Shown: positions 27,259 to 36,221 of the stretch, piece after piece
Numbering within the stretch: position 1 is the stretch's first letter
How the letters are laid out: the number at the start of each line of letters is the position of its first letter
Assembly: GCF_009766065.1 (NCBI RefSeq)
Contig: NZ_LMUE01000002.1
Coordinates: 1,586,861 to 1,650,860 of the forward strand
Source: Dyella sp. S184
Lineage (GTDB): Bacteria; Pseudomonadota; Gammaproteobacteria; Xanthomonadales; Rhodanobacteraceae
Length of the DNA stretch: 64,000 nt
Direction of reading: 5' to 3'
Program-made: the position numbers and the translations under genes
Notes under the pieces: model-generated
What the model was told of the DNA's origin: nothing
The model's database searches: none
What the model saw: only the letters and a program-made list of their open reading frames with translations

Positions 27259-28062
27259 TCACTTCACCGAATGATCGACCAGCGTCTTGAGATCAGTCAC
27301 GGAATACGAGACACACATCCGATAACCGTTGCCGCATCGCACGGGTGAAAGGTCCGAAATCTCCTCGTTCTCGCACTCCGGCAGCGCCAGCTCGCCCTTA
27401 CCCATCCATGCATCAGCCACTGTGAAATTATCCATGATGGATTCCACCAATTCGTGCACAGCAGGACGCTCCCACTGTCCAGCTGCGAGTCTGGGGAAAT
27501 GACGCATATTGATAGTAGGACGAGAACCCAGGGCAGCAGGGTCCGTTACGGGCTTTTCAAGGGTAACGATACCCTTCGCTATGCGCTGTCCGTTCGTTGA
27601 CGCACTCGCGCCAAATCGACTTCCGGCTGCGAGCTTGGTGGCAGCGGGGCCTTTCGCACTAAACGTGCGCGTCTGGAAAACCGAGCCTAGGCGCTTTGGG
27701 AAACCCTGCGTCAAACCGCGCGCAATCGCCGCGTCGTTATCAACGAAGATATAAGGACAGAATGCAACCGGTTTACCGTCGAACAACGCATCAACGAGTA
27801 TGAAGAATTCCCGGTACTGATATCGTGCCGGATTCAGTAACTCGTCATGCTCGCCGGTGAATTGCCAGTCAATGAAGTACGCCTGCGCGTGTCCTTCCGC
27901 CTTGGTATCTTCCTGCAGCTCCGCAGGCAGAAGAGACGCAACAGCGTCTGGACGCGCCCAGAAGTCAATGACGAGGAAATCGCCGGCGTAGTGCCAAGGC
28001 GGAGGCGGAGAGATGTTGGAGAGACCGCGGGGTGTCAGGGGAACGAAAAAATTGCGTTTCAT
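27259..28062 (-). CDS. Acetoacetate decarboxylase family protein
   Basis: A 267-residue member of the ADC superfamily. The Schiff-base lysine region is GLTQGFPKRLGSVFQTR, with Lys123 in the place of ADC Lys115, and YQYREFFILVDALFDGKPV supplies the conserved Glu (Glu85). The long N-terminus with WHYAGDFLVIDFWARPDAV is seen in the larger ADC-like proteins, some of which are hydratases/aldolases instead of decarboxylases. It is followed directly by the cis-CaaD-like tautomerase, a natural partner for enol/keto acid chemistry. Actual substrate unknown. Confidence 0.85.
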   Translation of the reverse strand: MKRNFFVPLTPRGLSNISPPPPWHYAGDFLVIDFWARPDAVASLLPAELQEDTKAEGHAQAYFIDWQFTGEHDELLNPARYQYREFFILVDALFDGKPVAFCPYIFVDNDAAIARGLTQGFPKRLGSVFQTRTFSAKGPAATKLAAGSRFGASASTNGQRIAKGIVTLEKPVTDPAALGSRPTINMRHFPRLAAGQWERPAVHELVESIMDNFTVADAWMGKGELALPECENEEISDLSPVRCGNGYRMCVSYSVTDLKTLVDHSVK

Positions 28063-28308
28063 ATGGCATCTCCTGGATGAACGTCAGACAAGAGCGGCCT
28101 GTCGACCCGACCATGGCCCGGGCGAATACGATGACATTCACAGCTCGACGGGTCTTGAACAAATATGACTGCAAAAGCAGAAAACTTACGCCGCGACGTG
28201 AATGCTGATCAGAGTTATTGTGTCCCGAACAGCTCATCCAGCATTCGCCAGAGACGATCTTTTTCGCCATCGGTCATTCGACCGAACACTCAACGGTGAG
28301 CAACATGC

Positions 28309-28767
28309 TCAACTGACAGTAAATCCCGAAAAAGGCCTGGATCCTGTTTCAACACGCTGAACGGATATTTTTCTCAACGCTTTGACGCCGACCAAGATGC
28401 CCACACCCATGGCGAACGGCAATTCCCAACTGCAATGAACCGGACTGGAAATTGTTTGAATCAACGCACTCAAGACGCCTGTACCGATGCATACCCTACC
28501 GACGGAGTCGAACACGCCGGCCATGCGTAGGTGGCCCGAGAGTAGTTGAGCAGAGCTAGATGGCTTCCCGGCTAAAGCCACCTTATGTTCCATGCTGCGA
28601 TACATAACCACAAACCCCGTAGCGCACGCAGAGAAGGCGGCTACCGTTGGCATGAGCCACACGCTCGCATAGGCGTATTCACCCGGTATACGGATCACGA
28701 GCCACGTCAACGCCGCCACGGCGAGGGCCGCGAAAAGACAGCTGACGATCGACGAAATATTTGTCAT
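28309..28767 (-). CDS. Hypothetical membrane protein (DUF998-like layout)
   Basis: A 152-residue protein with four hydrophobic segments: IVSCLFAALAVAALTWLVI, VWLMPTVAAFSACATGFVV, VGRVCIGTGVLSALIQTI and LPFAMGVGILVGVKAL. I do not recognise a specific family; the spacing resembles small four-helix membrane proteins. It has no close neighbour on its strand upstream for 200 bases. Function cannot be stated. The surrounding intergenic stretches 28063-28308 and 28768-28971 show nothing else. Confidence 0.5.
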   Translation of the reverse strand: MTNISSIVSCLFAALAVAALTWLVIRIPGEYAYASVWLMPTVAAFSACATGFVVMYRSMEHKVALAGKPSSSAQLLSGHLRMAGVFDSVGRVCIGTGVLSALIQTISSPVHCSWELPFAMGVGILVGVKALRKISVQRVETGSRPFSGFTVS

Positions 28768-28971
28768 GGTGAATTCCTCCGCACTCAGCGTACTAAGCGT
28801 TCTTTACGAGCTTGGCGAGTTTTCGTGAGAAGTAGATAGATGCTTCATGAAACGAAGCGTGTTGCGATGCGGACTCAATCAAGGTGACTATGGCACCCGA
28901 AACCATTCCGTTCTTGGACAAAGTTGACGACGAAGGATGAAAAATCACTCCTTTGCAGATACCTAACGAAC

Positions 28972-29253
28972 TCAGTCAGCCACGCCGCAAGCACGAGTCA
29001 CTTCCTCCCAAAGCCGATCAGTCTCGCCATCGGCGATGACTTGATAGGCATTTCTACCTTCAAACACCCTGTGGTGCATGCACATCCATCGCACCGCGCG
29101 CGCCCGGTCGCCAAGCCCACTTATCAGCGTATTGGAGAAATCGCTGAGGTGCTCCTCAAGGATCGAGAACGCAACAAAGGCTGTCCTCTCCTTCATGGAA
29201 TAGGCCTCTTCGAGTTGCGCGCTCACCGTCTCGAATGGGTTTCTCTCTCTCAT
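28972..29253 (-). CDS. Small DUF2384/MbcA-ParS-like protein 1
   Basis: A 93-residue soluble protein. The C-terminal half, RWMCMHHRVFEGRNAYQVIA followed by DGETDRLWEEV, resembles the toxin-binding domain of MbcA/ParS/Xre antitoxins (W-x-x-x-x-x-x-(L/F)-x-G-R-x-(A/P)-x-x-(L/V)-x-x-G). The N-terminus is short and helical with no clear helix-turn-helix, and no RES-type toxin gene is adjacent. It lies 17 bases from a second small gene with a similar tail, so the two are likely co-transcribed. The family assignment is by pattern only. Confidence 0.55.
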   Translation of the reverse strand: MRERNPFETVSAQLEEAYSMKERTAFVAFSILEEHLSDFSNTLISGLGDRARAVRWMCMHHRVFEGRNAYQVIADGETDRLWEEVTRACGVAD

Positions 29254-29270
29254 GTGCGTGACCCCAAAAA

Positions 29271-29534
29271 TCAGTCGCGATAGCCACGCCCAATCGATCT
29301 CAAAAAACCTATAACGAGGCCGACATCACCCGCCTGGACCAGTTCCTGAGCCGTCTTGCCGCCGAGTTCACTTATCTTCGCCGTCAGGTACCAATCGCGT
29401 AAGCGCTCTTCTTCATGGTCGATTTCTCTAGCCAATCGCAGCACAGCCTCGAAGTCCTTATCCAATACACCATTGTGAGCGGCATTGGTTGTGGGAGCCT
29501 TCTGCCATGTGACCGCCAAAAGGTGTGTCGCCAT
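29271..29534 (-). CDS. Small DUF2384/MbcA-ParS-like protein 2
   Basis: An 87-residue protein upstream of the previous one on the same strand. Its C-terminus RDWYLTAKISELGGKTAQEL then VQAGDVGLVIGFLRSIGRG has the same W-x6-LGG-x-TA-x-L-x-x-G pattern as antitoxin toxin-binding domains. The N-terminal part (FEAVLRLAREIDHEEERLRD) is helical. No toxin partner is visible within several genes. It may be an orphan or solitary pair, or a different use of the fold. The 284 bases before it (29535-29818) separate it from a divergent response regulator and show no gene. Confidence 0.55.
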   Translation of the reverse strand: MATHLLAVTWQKAPTTNAAHNGVLDKDFEAVLRLAREIDHEEERLRDWYLTAKISELGGKTAQELVQAGDVGLVIGFLRSIGRGYRD

Positions 29535-29818
29535 CGTGCAATCCTCATCACGGGCCAGTGCAGGCTACAGTACGCACAATGCTGATCTTCTTCTTGTAGG
29601 TTTTTGCACTGGAATGTGGGTTTTTCCAAATCGCCCGCTGGAATCCACGCCGGTTGGCGCCGCCGTATGCGGGGAGCAATAGGCAGTGCTAGGTAGCGAA
29701 GAAGAATACACTTTTGAGCATTGAATTGCCTCATACGTCAGCGCATAGTCGTTACGATTGAGGACAAGGTAGGGATCCCGCTCACATCCGTATTTTCGGT
29801 GCTCGCGATGGATGACAG

Positions 29819-30466
29819 GTGACTCTTTTGAACGAGACCAAAGAACGATTCGGGATCCTCGTTGTGGATGACCATCCCGTCATGCGAGACGGGTTGCGGG
29901 CGGTCATCGAACAAGAATCCGATATGGAATTAGCCGGCGAAGCAGCCGATGGCAGGGAAGCGATCGATCAGTTTCGAAAGCTGCTTCCCGACGTGATGTT
30001 GATTGACCTTCAGATGCCTGTCATGGACGGGCTGCAGGCTATTACCGCCATTCGCGCCGAATTTCCCGACGCGATCATCATCGTGCTAACGACCTTCCCG
30101 GGAGATGCGCGAGTTGTTCGAGCCTTCACGCTCGGCGCCACGTCCTACCTTCTGAAGACCGCTCGTCGTGACGAAATCATTAAAGCGATACGTGGTGCAC
30201 TGGCTGGTCGCCATATCGTGGCCCCCGAGGTTGCTCAAGAAATTGCAAGCCACACAGGACGAGAGAGACTGACTGATCGTGAGGTTGTCGTTCTCTCTCT
30301 GGTGGCTCAAGGGCGCAGCAATCGCGATATCGCTGAGGCACTGAATGTCACCGAAGATACGGTCAAGGCACGTATGAAGAGCATCATGGCCAAGCTGGGT
30401 GCCGAAGACCGCACGCACGCCGTTATGATCGCGGTCAAGCGTGGCTTCCTGGATTCGTTTCCCTAG
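29819..30466 (+). CDS. NarL/FixJ-family response regulator
   Basis: A 215-residue response regulator. The receiver domain has the acidic pair DDHP, the phosphoacceptor Asp in PDVMLIDLQMPVMDG, the conserved Thr in IIVLTTF and the Lys in SYLLKTARRDE. The C-terminal LuxR-type helix-turn-helix is RLTDREVVVLSLVAQGRSNR followed by DIAEALNVTEDTVKARM. The start is GTG 29819 (TTG 29828 possible). Such regulators pair with HisKA_3 kinases like the one at 12607 or the propeller sensor at 1-244, but no kinase is adjacent. Confidence 0.9.
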   Translation: MTLLNETKERFGILVVDDHPVMRDGLRAVIEQESDMELAGEAADGREAIDQFRKLLPDVMLIDLQMPVMDGLQAITAIRAEFPDAIIIVLTTFPGDARVVRAFTLGATSYLLKTARRDEIIKAIRGALAGRHIVAPEVAQEIASHTGRERLTDREVVVLSLVAQGRSNRDIAEALNVTEDTVKARMKSIMAKLGAEDRTHAVMIAVKRGFLDSFP

Positions 30467-30497
30467 CGAGCTGGCGCAATATTGCATCGCTAACCAA

Positions 30498-31427
30498 CTA
30501 CGCGCTTTCGGCCCTCCAAGCGGAGCCTTGGGATTTGCGCCACGCGCCGGGAGTGACACCCAATTTTTGCGTGAAGACGCGGCTAAAGTGACTTTGATCC
30601 GAAAAGCCAGCGTTAAAGGCAATTTGCGCCAAAGACGTATCGGTACTCGACATGAGTTCGATCGCCAGGTCGATGCGACGATAGAGAAGCCACTGATGTG
30701 GCGATACTCCGGTACTCCTCTTAAACCCTCTCACTAGCGCTCCGGCGGATAAGCTGCAGGCATCCGCAAGCTCTGTGATCGATATGCCCTCAAATAGTCG
30801 ATCACGCATCATCTGCGTGACTAGACGTTGTTGCCATGGGGCGAGCGTACCTTTGACGATGGCGGTAGCAGACGAAGACCCGGCGAAATTGGAAGCGAAG
30901 TAAGCACATAGGCCCTGAAGAAGATGGTCTACGAGCGGCTGATGAGAGGTCGATGGGTTACGAAAGATAGTTAACAGCGTTTGACCAATGCACAAGATGG
31001 TTGAATCTCTAACGTATTCGCCAGGCTGCAAAGCGATGTCGCCAGCACTCAGATTATCGAGCTCCCCGCTTACTTCGCTGATCGCGCTTCGCGGCATGTA
31101 GAAATACAACGAATGGAGCGGATCTCCAATGTAAACAAATGGATCTCTGCGTAAATCTAAGAGATATGTGGTTCCTGCCTCATAGGCCATTGAACATACC
31201 GATCGACCATCGCACCACAACTCGTGCGCGGTCTGCTGCTTGAAGTTCAGGCAGATTAGATAGGCATCATCGCTTCCCATCGGCGAGGTCATGCCGTAGC
31301 CGCCTTTATCGATACTCAGCTCTGTAACAGCGAGCCGGCTTCCCCGCTTCGTCTGACTCTGAAGCGTAGGCGGACTACTTATCTGAAACGAACGTCCTAA
31401 CCTTTCACCAAATGCACCTTCATACAT
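30498..31427 (-). CDS. AraC-family transcriptional regulator
   Basis: A 309-residue regulator starting at ATG 31427 after GAGAGG. The C-terminal 100 residues contain the two helix-turn-helix motifs of AraC/XylS, ISITELADACSLSAGALVRG and TSLAQIAFNAGFSDQSHFSR, followed by LGVTPGAWRKSQG. The N-terminal domain resembles the AraC-binding-domain-like (AraC_N/cupin 6) type with a DAYLICLNF strand. It probably activates a nearby catabolic locus, but which one is unclear. Upstream on its strand, TACATATC plus GGTT resembles part of the motif at 371 and 19391. Confidence 0.85.
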   Translation of the reverse strand: MYEGAFGERLGRSFQISSPPTLQSQTKRGSRLAVTELSIDKGGYGMTSPMGSDDAYLICLNFKQQTAHELWCDGRSVCSMAYEAGTTYLLDLRRDPFVYIGDPLHSLYFYMPRSAISEVSGELDNLSAGDIALQPGEYVRDSTILCIGQTLLTIFRNPSTSHQPLVDHLLQGLCAYFASNFAGSSSATAIVKGTLAPWQQRLVTQMMRDRLFEGISITELADACSLSAGALVRGFKRSTGVSPHQWLLYRRIDLAIELMSSTDTSLAQIAFNAGFSDQSHFSRVFTQKLGVTPGAWRKSQGSAWRAESA

Positions 31428-31777
31428 AGCCGCCTCTCTCAACCTGATATGTACACCTGTGCTCGTCTAAACGTTACGCGCATTCAGATCTGTCCGATGC
31501 CTCCATCAGGGTAGAATTCTTGACCCAAAGGAATAATTCGAATGACTCAAAAGTGTATGTCGACATGTCAGAGGAGTTCGCTTCGTGTCGAAAAGCTAGC
31601 GTCACCGCTACGGCGCGGATATGTCAGATAACAGTAGGCAGAGACGATCTCATCTGGCGATCAAGATCGATCGAATTCGTGGCCGAGCCGGCCGCTTTGG
31701 CGGCTGGCGCCTCTCCCGAGAGTAGCTTGAGGCCTCTGCTCAGGGTCGATAGAAGACCTTGCGTATTAGAAAAACTG

Positions 31778-31813
31778 CTATATGTCGCCGCTCAGATGAG
31801 CGGCGACATATAG
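31778..31813 (-). terminator. Intrinsic terminator of the pqi operon
   Basis: CTATATGTCGCCGCTCA, two bases, then its perfect reverse complement: a 17-bp stem ending 18 bases past the pqiC stop. On the minus strand it is followed by CAGTTTTTCT. This is a strong rho-independent terminator. The rest of 31428-31777 shows no gene. Confidence 0.85.
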
Positions 31814-31831
31814 GTCTTGGCAAGAATCGAA

Positions 31832-32425
31832 TTAATGCTCAGGGCAAAAGTGGGGCTCGCGGTTGATCATAGCGATCACAGAGGCGGCCATGTCCCCGGC
31901 AAGAGAGCGAAAGACACGTTGCTGTGCGTCGACCAATTCATCGATACCGCCGGACGCACGCTCGAAGAAGACACGCTGACATGACCACGACTTCATCTTT
32001 TGCCCTTGGTCCAGAGAAACCCGCCAGCTGGCCACAAGCTCAACGTGAGATCCCATCGTTGCATCGAGCTTTTGAACTTGAACGCCTACTTGCGGGATGG
32101 AGGCCCCCGTACTGTCGACGCCTTGAACATCATCCAAACCGTAGTCCCGCCGCCAGGCATCACCCAAGGCAGCCCTGATTTCATCCGTTAAAGGCGCGGC
32201 CCATCGATCTGCCGGTTCCCGGATCAAGGTGTTGCCACTATCGCGAACAACCAATTGCTCGGTATCCACTTCTGCGGGAATTTGCACCGTGGTCAGGTGT
32301 GCCTTGAACTTTGAGGCCAAAGTCTCTGGATTGCTGGCCCCCGGCTGTAGGGTGTGAAATCGGAAACCAGTGGAAGCGCATCCTACAAGAAGCGCCAACA
32401 CGACCACCATCGCATAGCTCTTCAT
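31832..32425 (-). CDS. pqiC: PqiC/YmbA-type transport auxiliary lipoprotein
   Basis: A 197-residue lipoprotein with signal MVVVLALLVGC (lipobox LVGC, Cys16) and the ABC_trans_aux pattern: YxL-like FRFHTLQPG near the start, then VQIPAEVDTEQLVVRDSGNT and RWAAPLTDEIRAALGDA. PqiC sits in the outer membrane facing the periplasm and docks with the PqiB needle. It overlaps pqiB by four bases and ends the operon before a strong terminator. Confidence 0.88.
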   Translation of the reverse strand: MKSYAMVVVLALLVGCASTGFRFHTLQPGASNPETLASKFKAHLTTVQIPAEVDTEQLVVRDSGNTLIREPADRWAAPLTDEIRAALGDAWRRDYGLDDVQGVDSTGASIPQVGVQVQKLDATMGSHVELVASWRVSLDQGQKMKSWSCQRVFFERASGGIDELVDAQQRVFRSLAGDMAASVIAMINREPHFCPEH

Positions 32426-34077
32426 GGATGACCGCCTTGGGGTGCTTTGCCGCCCGAAGAGTGGTCAGAAGACGAAGCGTTCGGACGACCGCGGATCAAG
32501 GATTCCGGATGTTCATTCAACATATCCGACACACCACGCAAGGAGTAGCTCAGTCGAGTCAACTCGACGAGGAGCTGGTTGAGGTTCGTTTGTAGAGACG
32601 ACTCGGGTTGCAGCGCGCCGTTGGCTGTCTGGAGGGTCAATGTCGCCTGCCCCAGAGTCGCATGTGCAGTAGGAAGGGTCTGCGTATTGAGGAGATGGAG
32701 TGTCTTACCCAGTTCAGCGACGTCGTGATCGACCCCTTTTCCGATCGAATCGAAAGGAATTTTCTGGATTTTATTGACCATGCCCGCCAGTTGTTCTGGC
32801 AATTGGCTCAAACTGCCCGGAACCGTGGGTATCGACAGAGGTCTGCGCTGCTCGTCAAACGATACGGTAGATGCGTGGGGGACAAAGTCGAGCGATATGT
32901 AGAGCTGCCCAGTGAGCAAATTTCCCGAGCGTGCTTGTGCCCTCAATCCATCTTTCACCATGGATCCGACGAAGGTGGCCACTTGCGCTTCGTTGCCCTC
33001 GCTTGAAGGAAACTTGGCTAACACCGGCCCCAATCGATGTGCGTAAACAACCAGGTCGACGACCACGCTAAACTTTCGCGTAGGCGGGTCGTAATCGAGG
33101 GTGACCTTGCGCACGTCACCCACGTTGACTCCGAAGAACTCAACTGCAGCCCCTTTCTCCAAGCCTCGAAGGGCCTCGGGAAAGCGAAGTTGAAAAAAGA
33201 TAGGAGTGCCCTCGCGATCGGACATCGCCGCGTCCTGGTCGACCGCCAACGGAAATACCGTGTCCGGTGCAACCTCGGTCAAGTCTTTCGCTTCGGGGGC
33301 GTTATCAAATGCGATGCCTCCTGACACAATCGTCGCCAACGACTGAGTTCGCATCTTGAGTCCGGTGGAGGTGAGCGACACATCCAGCCCGCTGGCATTC
33401 CAGAATCGCGTGGCGTCACTGACAAACTGATCGTAAGGCGCGCGAACGAAGACACGAATGGCAACGGTCTTCGTCGCACCGTCGAGTGAGTATGCCGATA
33501 CCCTTCCCACTTCGATGTGGCGAAAATACAGGGGCGAGCCCACATTGATCGAATTCAGGTCATCCGTCTTCAATACAAAACTACGCCCCTGCTCCCCGCT
33601 TGTGACCATCGGAGGGTTCTCGAGCGCGACGTAGGATTTCTTTGCCTTGGCCTGCGCGCCTGGATCAAGTGCGATATAGGCCCCGGAAAGCAATGTATCG
33701 ATTCCCGATACACCCCCAGGGCCAATTTGTGGACGCACAATCCAAAATTGCGTGTTGGCGTGGAGCAGGCGCTGCGCGCTCTTCTCAAATTGCACCGTCG
33801 CCAGAACGCGGTCGTCGTCATTCAGTCCAACCGAACTGACTGTGCCGACAACGACTTCCTTATATTTGACGAGGGTCTTGCCCGCCTGCAAACCGGAGGC
33901 AGAGTCGAAGCTCACCACGACTGAGGGACCCTGTTGAAGCTTTGCATGGACCAGCAGGCCAATGCCGATCGCGATCGCGATGAGAGGAATGACCCACACG
34001 ATCGGTGTGCGATGTTTTCGAAGCTGAACGCGCGGATCTCGAAAGGGTCCTGGAGAGGACGTCGTAGGCTCAGCCAT
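32422..34077 (-). CDS. pqiB: MCE-domain intermembrane transport protein PqiB
   Basis: A 551-residue protein with one N-terminal transmembrane helix (IVWVIPLIAIAIGIGLLVHA) and three tandem MCE domains, each opening with a version of G-LxxGxxVxYxGVxVGxV: DSASGLQAGKTLVKYKEVVV, then GSPLYFRHIEVGRVSAYSLD, then EKGAAVEFFGVNVGDVRKV. A C-terminal coiled coil (ALQPESSLQTNLNQLLVEL) follows. PqiB forms a hexameric tunnel across the periplasm for lipid transport. Length matches E. coli PqiB (546). It overlaps both neighbours, confirming the operon. Confidence 0.93.
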   Translation of the reverse strand: MAEPTTSSPGPFRDPRVQLRKHRTPIVWVIPLIAIAIGIGLLVHAKLQQGPSVVVSFDSASGLQAGKTLVKYKEVVVGTVSSVGLNDDDRVLATVQFEKSAQRLLHANTQFWIVRPQIGPGGVSGIDTLLSGAYIALDPGAQAKAKKSYVALENPPMVTSGEQGRSFVLKTDDLNSINVGSPLYFRHIEVGRVSAYSLDGATKTVAIRVFVRAPYDQFVSDATRFWNASGLDVSLTSTGLKMRTQSLATIVSGGIAFDNAPEAKDLTEVAPDTVFPLAVDQDAAMSDREGTPIFFQLRFPEALRGLEKGAAVEFFGVNVGDVRKVTLDYDPPTRKFSVVVDLVVYAHRLGPVLAKFPSSEGNEAQVATFVGSMVKDGLRAQARSGNLLTGQLYISLDFVPHASTVSFDEQRRPLSIPTVPGSLSQLPEQLAGMVNKIQKIPFDSIGKGVDHDVAELGKTLHLLNTQTLPTAHATLGQATLTLQTANGALQPESSLQTNLNQLLVELTRLSYSLRGVSDMLNEHPESLIRGRPNASSSDHSSGGKAPQGGHP

Positions 34078-34699
34078 GAGCCACCTTTCGATCCCACGTT
34101 AAACGCCCATCAAAGCTAAGCGCAGACATCATGGTCAGCACCACCGTAGCACCAAAGAAAACGATACCGAGCCGCGGCTCGGCGACCCCCAGCGCATTAA
34201 ATTGAATAAGTGCGGCAACGATGGCTACGACAAGGACATCGAGCATCGACCAATAGCCAATCCCTTCGACGAACTTCAAAAGTCGAGTCTTGCCGACCAT
34301 CGCCTGCTCCGTGGTCGATCCATTCCACAATAGAAAACTCATGGCGATAAACTTCGTGCATGGCACGGCGACGCTGGCCAGAAAAATGAGCAGAGCGATA
34401 TCCCACGAGCCGGATTCCCAAAACTCCATAATTCCGCCGACGATCGTGCTATCGGCTTCATCACCCAGCATCTTCGTATACATCACCGGATAGATATTCG
34501 CGGGGATATACAGCGCCAATGCCGCGATGAGATAGGCGGTTGATCGTGCATGCGAATTGTGTTTCCGAACACGCAAGGCGCTTCCACATCGCCAGCAATA
34601 GAGCGTCTCAATCTCACAGCAGGATCGACCTTCGCAAACCATTCCGCAGAGGTAACAGGAGACCAAATCGAGCTCGCGCGCCCTCATACCACTCGACAT
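34070..34699 (-). CDS. pqiA: Paraquat-inducible protein A, second half-type
   Basis: A 209-residue inner membrane protein with a zinc-ribbon-like start (SCYLCGMVCEG ... YCWRCGSALRVR) and four transmembrane segments, including TAYLIAALALYIPANIYPVM and GYWSMLDVLVVAIVAALIQF. It corresponds to one PqiA domain, about half of the two-domain E. coli protein (417 residues). The other half is encoded by the upstream gene, which overlaps it by 16 bases; this split is common in other Proteobacteria. It overlaps pqiB by eight bases. Confidence 0.9.
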   Translation of the reverse strand: MSSGMRARELDLVSCYLCGMVCEGRSCCEIETLYCWRCGSALRVRKHNSHARSTAYLIAALALYIPANIYPVMYTKMLGDEADSTIVGGIMEFWESGSWDIALLIFLASVAVPCTKFIAMSFLLWNGSTTEQAMVGKTRLLKFVEGIGYWSMLDVLVVAIVAALIQFNALGVAEPRLGIVFFGATVVLTMMSALSFDGRLTWDRKVAHG

Positions 34700-35316
34700 G
34701 GCAAATGCCTCTCATACAGACGCCACAGCTCGTCAGTGTCGTGTGCTGTAATAACCACCATAAGTGGCGCCAGCAACGCGACGCAGACCACCCCTGCCCC
34801 GGCCACCACATGTAAGTAGCTGGACAACTTGACGATGGCCACCAGCACGCCGAGCAAAAAGACCTCGGTCATGCCCCAGGGGCGGCTGGCATGAAGGAAG
34901 CGCAAGACGGTGACGAAGTAAGGACACGCTTTCCCGACAGCGGCGAATGAAAGCAGCCACAACAAGAGTGCAATTTGAAATCCTGGAATGCCAATGATGA
35001 CGACTCCTGCAGCAATGGCCGTAGGTGTCCCAGGCCCTTGCGCCAACGCCGAGATGGATTGCCACACGGTCGCCTCGCTTTGCAGACCGTCGAGACTGAT
35101 GGTCGCCACTGGGAACGTATTGGCAAAAATGAACAAGCATCCGGCTGTGATCGTCCATGCTAGCCACGCACCGATCGAAAGCAGCGACCCCTTTCCAAGC
35201 CTTGAACCGCAGCGGCTGCAGAAGCAACTGGCACCTTGCACCATGGCCTGTCGATCGTAAACCTCATCGCACTGCTCGCAGAGCATGAGATCGGGATAAG
35301 CGCGCACATCAGACAC
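34684..35316 (-). CDS. pqiA: Paraquat-inducible protein A, first half-type
   Basis: A 210-residue PqiA-domain protein. Two CxxC pairs, MLCEQCDEVYDR and SCFCSRCGSRLGK, start the protein. Four transmembrane segments follow (AWTITAGCLFIFANTFPVAT, AAGVVIIGIPGFQIALLLWL, WGMTEVFLLGVLVAIVKL, VAGAGVVCVALLAPLMVVIT). It is the first gene of pqiA-pqiA-pqiB-pqiC. In E. coli the operon is induced by superoxide through SoxS; whether that holds here is not visible. Confidence 0.9.
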   Translation of the reverse strand: MSDVRAYPDLMLCEQCDEVYDRQAMVQGASCFCSRCGSRLGKGSLLSIGAWLAWTITAGCLFIFANTFPVATISLDGLQSEATVWQSISALAQGPGTPTAIAAGVVIIGIPGFQIALLLWLLSFAAVGKACPYFVTVLRFLHASRPWGMTEVFLLGVLVAIVKLSSYLHVVAGAGVVCVALLAPLMVVITAHDTDELWRLYERHLPCRVV

Positions 35317-35522
35317 ATCAGATCCCTCGATCTCTTACAACAGAACGCTATCCCCTCTTGGGTGGGCGCTGTACGTCCTATGTCCCGAGTACTGCAGCGT
35401 TGTCACGATCCGACTCATCAGTGCGAACGCTTGAGCCACCTTCTCGTTGAACGCGGAGAAGGCGATCATAGAATCGCTGAACCAAGATCGAATCAAATAG
35501 CTGCAGTGATGGGTGCTACTTT

Positions 35523-35840
35523 CTACGAACTTTCACCGACAGCCAATCTCACTTTCGGTAATTCTTTTCTACTCTTTCGAGTCGACATCCAGGGATGTTT
35601 CATCCACCGAAGTTCATTGAACTTACGCCGATCCAGCGGCTCAACTACCGCGAAGAGCCTGCCGCTGCGGCGGCTAACTGTCAGATCCATGTGCCACGGA
35701 TCAGCAAGGGCTAACGCTGCGCGCAACCGCCGATCCTTCTTGCGCATCCGTCCATCCGTGGTCTGCGCTTTGTCGCAATACGAACCGACCGCCAAGTAAT
35801 GGTTATCGATATCGGTAAGGGGAATGGGTTTCCAGCTCAT
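35523..35840 (-). CDS. Small hypothetical protein
   Basis: I do not recognise this family. From ATG 35840 (MSWKPIPLTDIDNHYLAVGS) it encodes 105 residues; the open frame extends to 35891, and an AAAGGAGA lies 13 bases before 35840. The sequence is soluble and basic in its middle (GRMRKKDRRLRAALALADP) and C-terminus (STRKSRKELPKVR). There is no signal peptide or membrane segment. It is followed upstream by another small unknown gene on the same strand. The gap 35317-35522 shows nothing else. Confidence 0.4.
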   Translation of the reverse strand: MSWKPIPLTDIDNHYLAVGSYCDKAQTTDGRMRKKDRRLRAALALADPWHMDLTVSRRSGRLFAVVEPLDRRKFNELRWMKHPWMSTRKSRKELPKVRLAVGESS

Positions 35841-35912
35841 AAGCGATCGCGTCTCCTTTAGCGACCCACTGGCCAACTTTACGAAAACCAATTCAGAGCA
35901 TGCTATCCATTG

Positions 35913-36221
35913 TCAAAGCTGCTCCGCGATGAAGGTGCCCACATGCATGTCATCGCCGATCGCGTTCATGATCGCCTGATCGTCATGGCGAACATTTGGG
36001 TCTGGTTCAAGAACACCGGAGACATCGAAAACGATGAAGCACAACCACGAGCGACTGTCCTCAGTCTTCGGCTCACCCAGATCGAAACGTTTGAAGCGAC
36101 TGAGGCGGCCCCATCCGTTTCCGGTCCCAATCGCCCGATAACAAGCATTTTCAGGGTCCGAGGCCTCTCCGAGATAGACGATGTCGTTGGTGTTGCTGCA
36201 CAGCACGCCAAAAGTGTGCAT
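35913..36221 (-). CDS. Small hypothetical protein
   Basis: Unrecognised 102-residue soluble acidic protein (MHTFGVLCSNTNDIVYLGEA). ATG 36221 is preceded by GGGAAG at good distance. It ends 73 bases before the start of the previous hypothetical gene, so the two may be co-transcribed. It overlaps in another frame the tail of the open frame beginning at 36514, so only one of the two can be fully real over 35966-36221. Confidence 0.4.
   Translation of the reverse strand: MHTFGVLCSNTNDIVYLGEASDPENACYRAIGTGNGWGRLSRFKRFDLGEPKTEDSRSWLCFIVFDVSGVLEPDPNVRHDDQAIMNAIGDDMHVGTFIAEQL

Noticed and set aside
19271..28926. Similar short strings TCTTGGACAAA at 19272 and 28912, considered as a shared regulatory site.
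   Set aside because: Only about a dozen bases agree, and the orientation relative to genes differs, so chance is a sufficient explanation.
34070..35316. pqiA considered as a single gene broken by frameshift.
   Set aside because: Each half has its own CxxC start, good length and overlap; separate PqiA-domain genes are a usual arrangement in many Proteobacteria.
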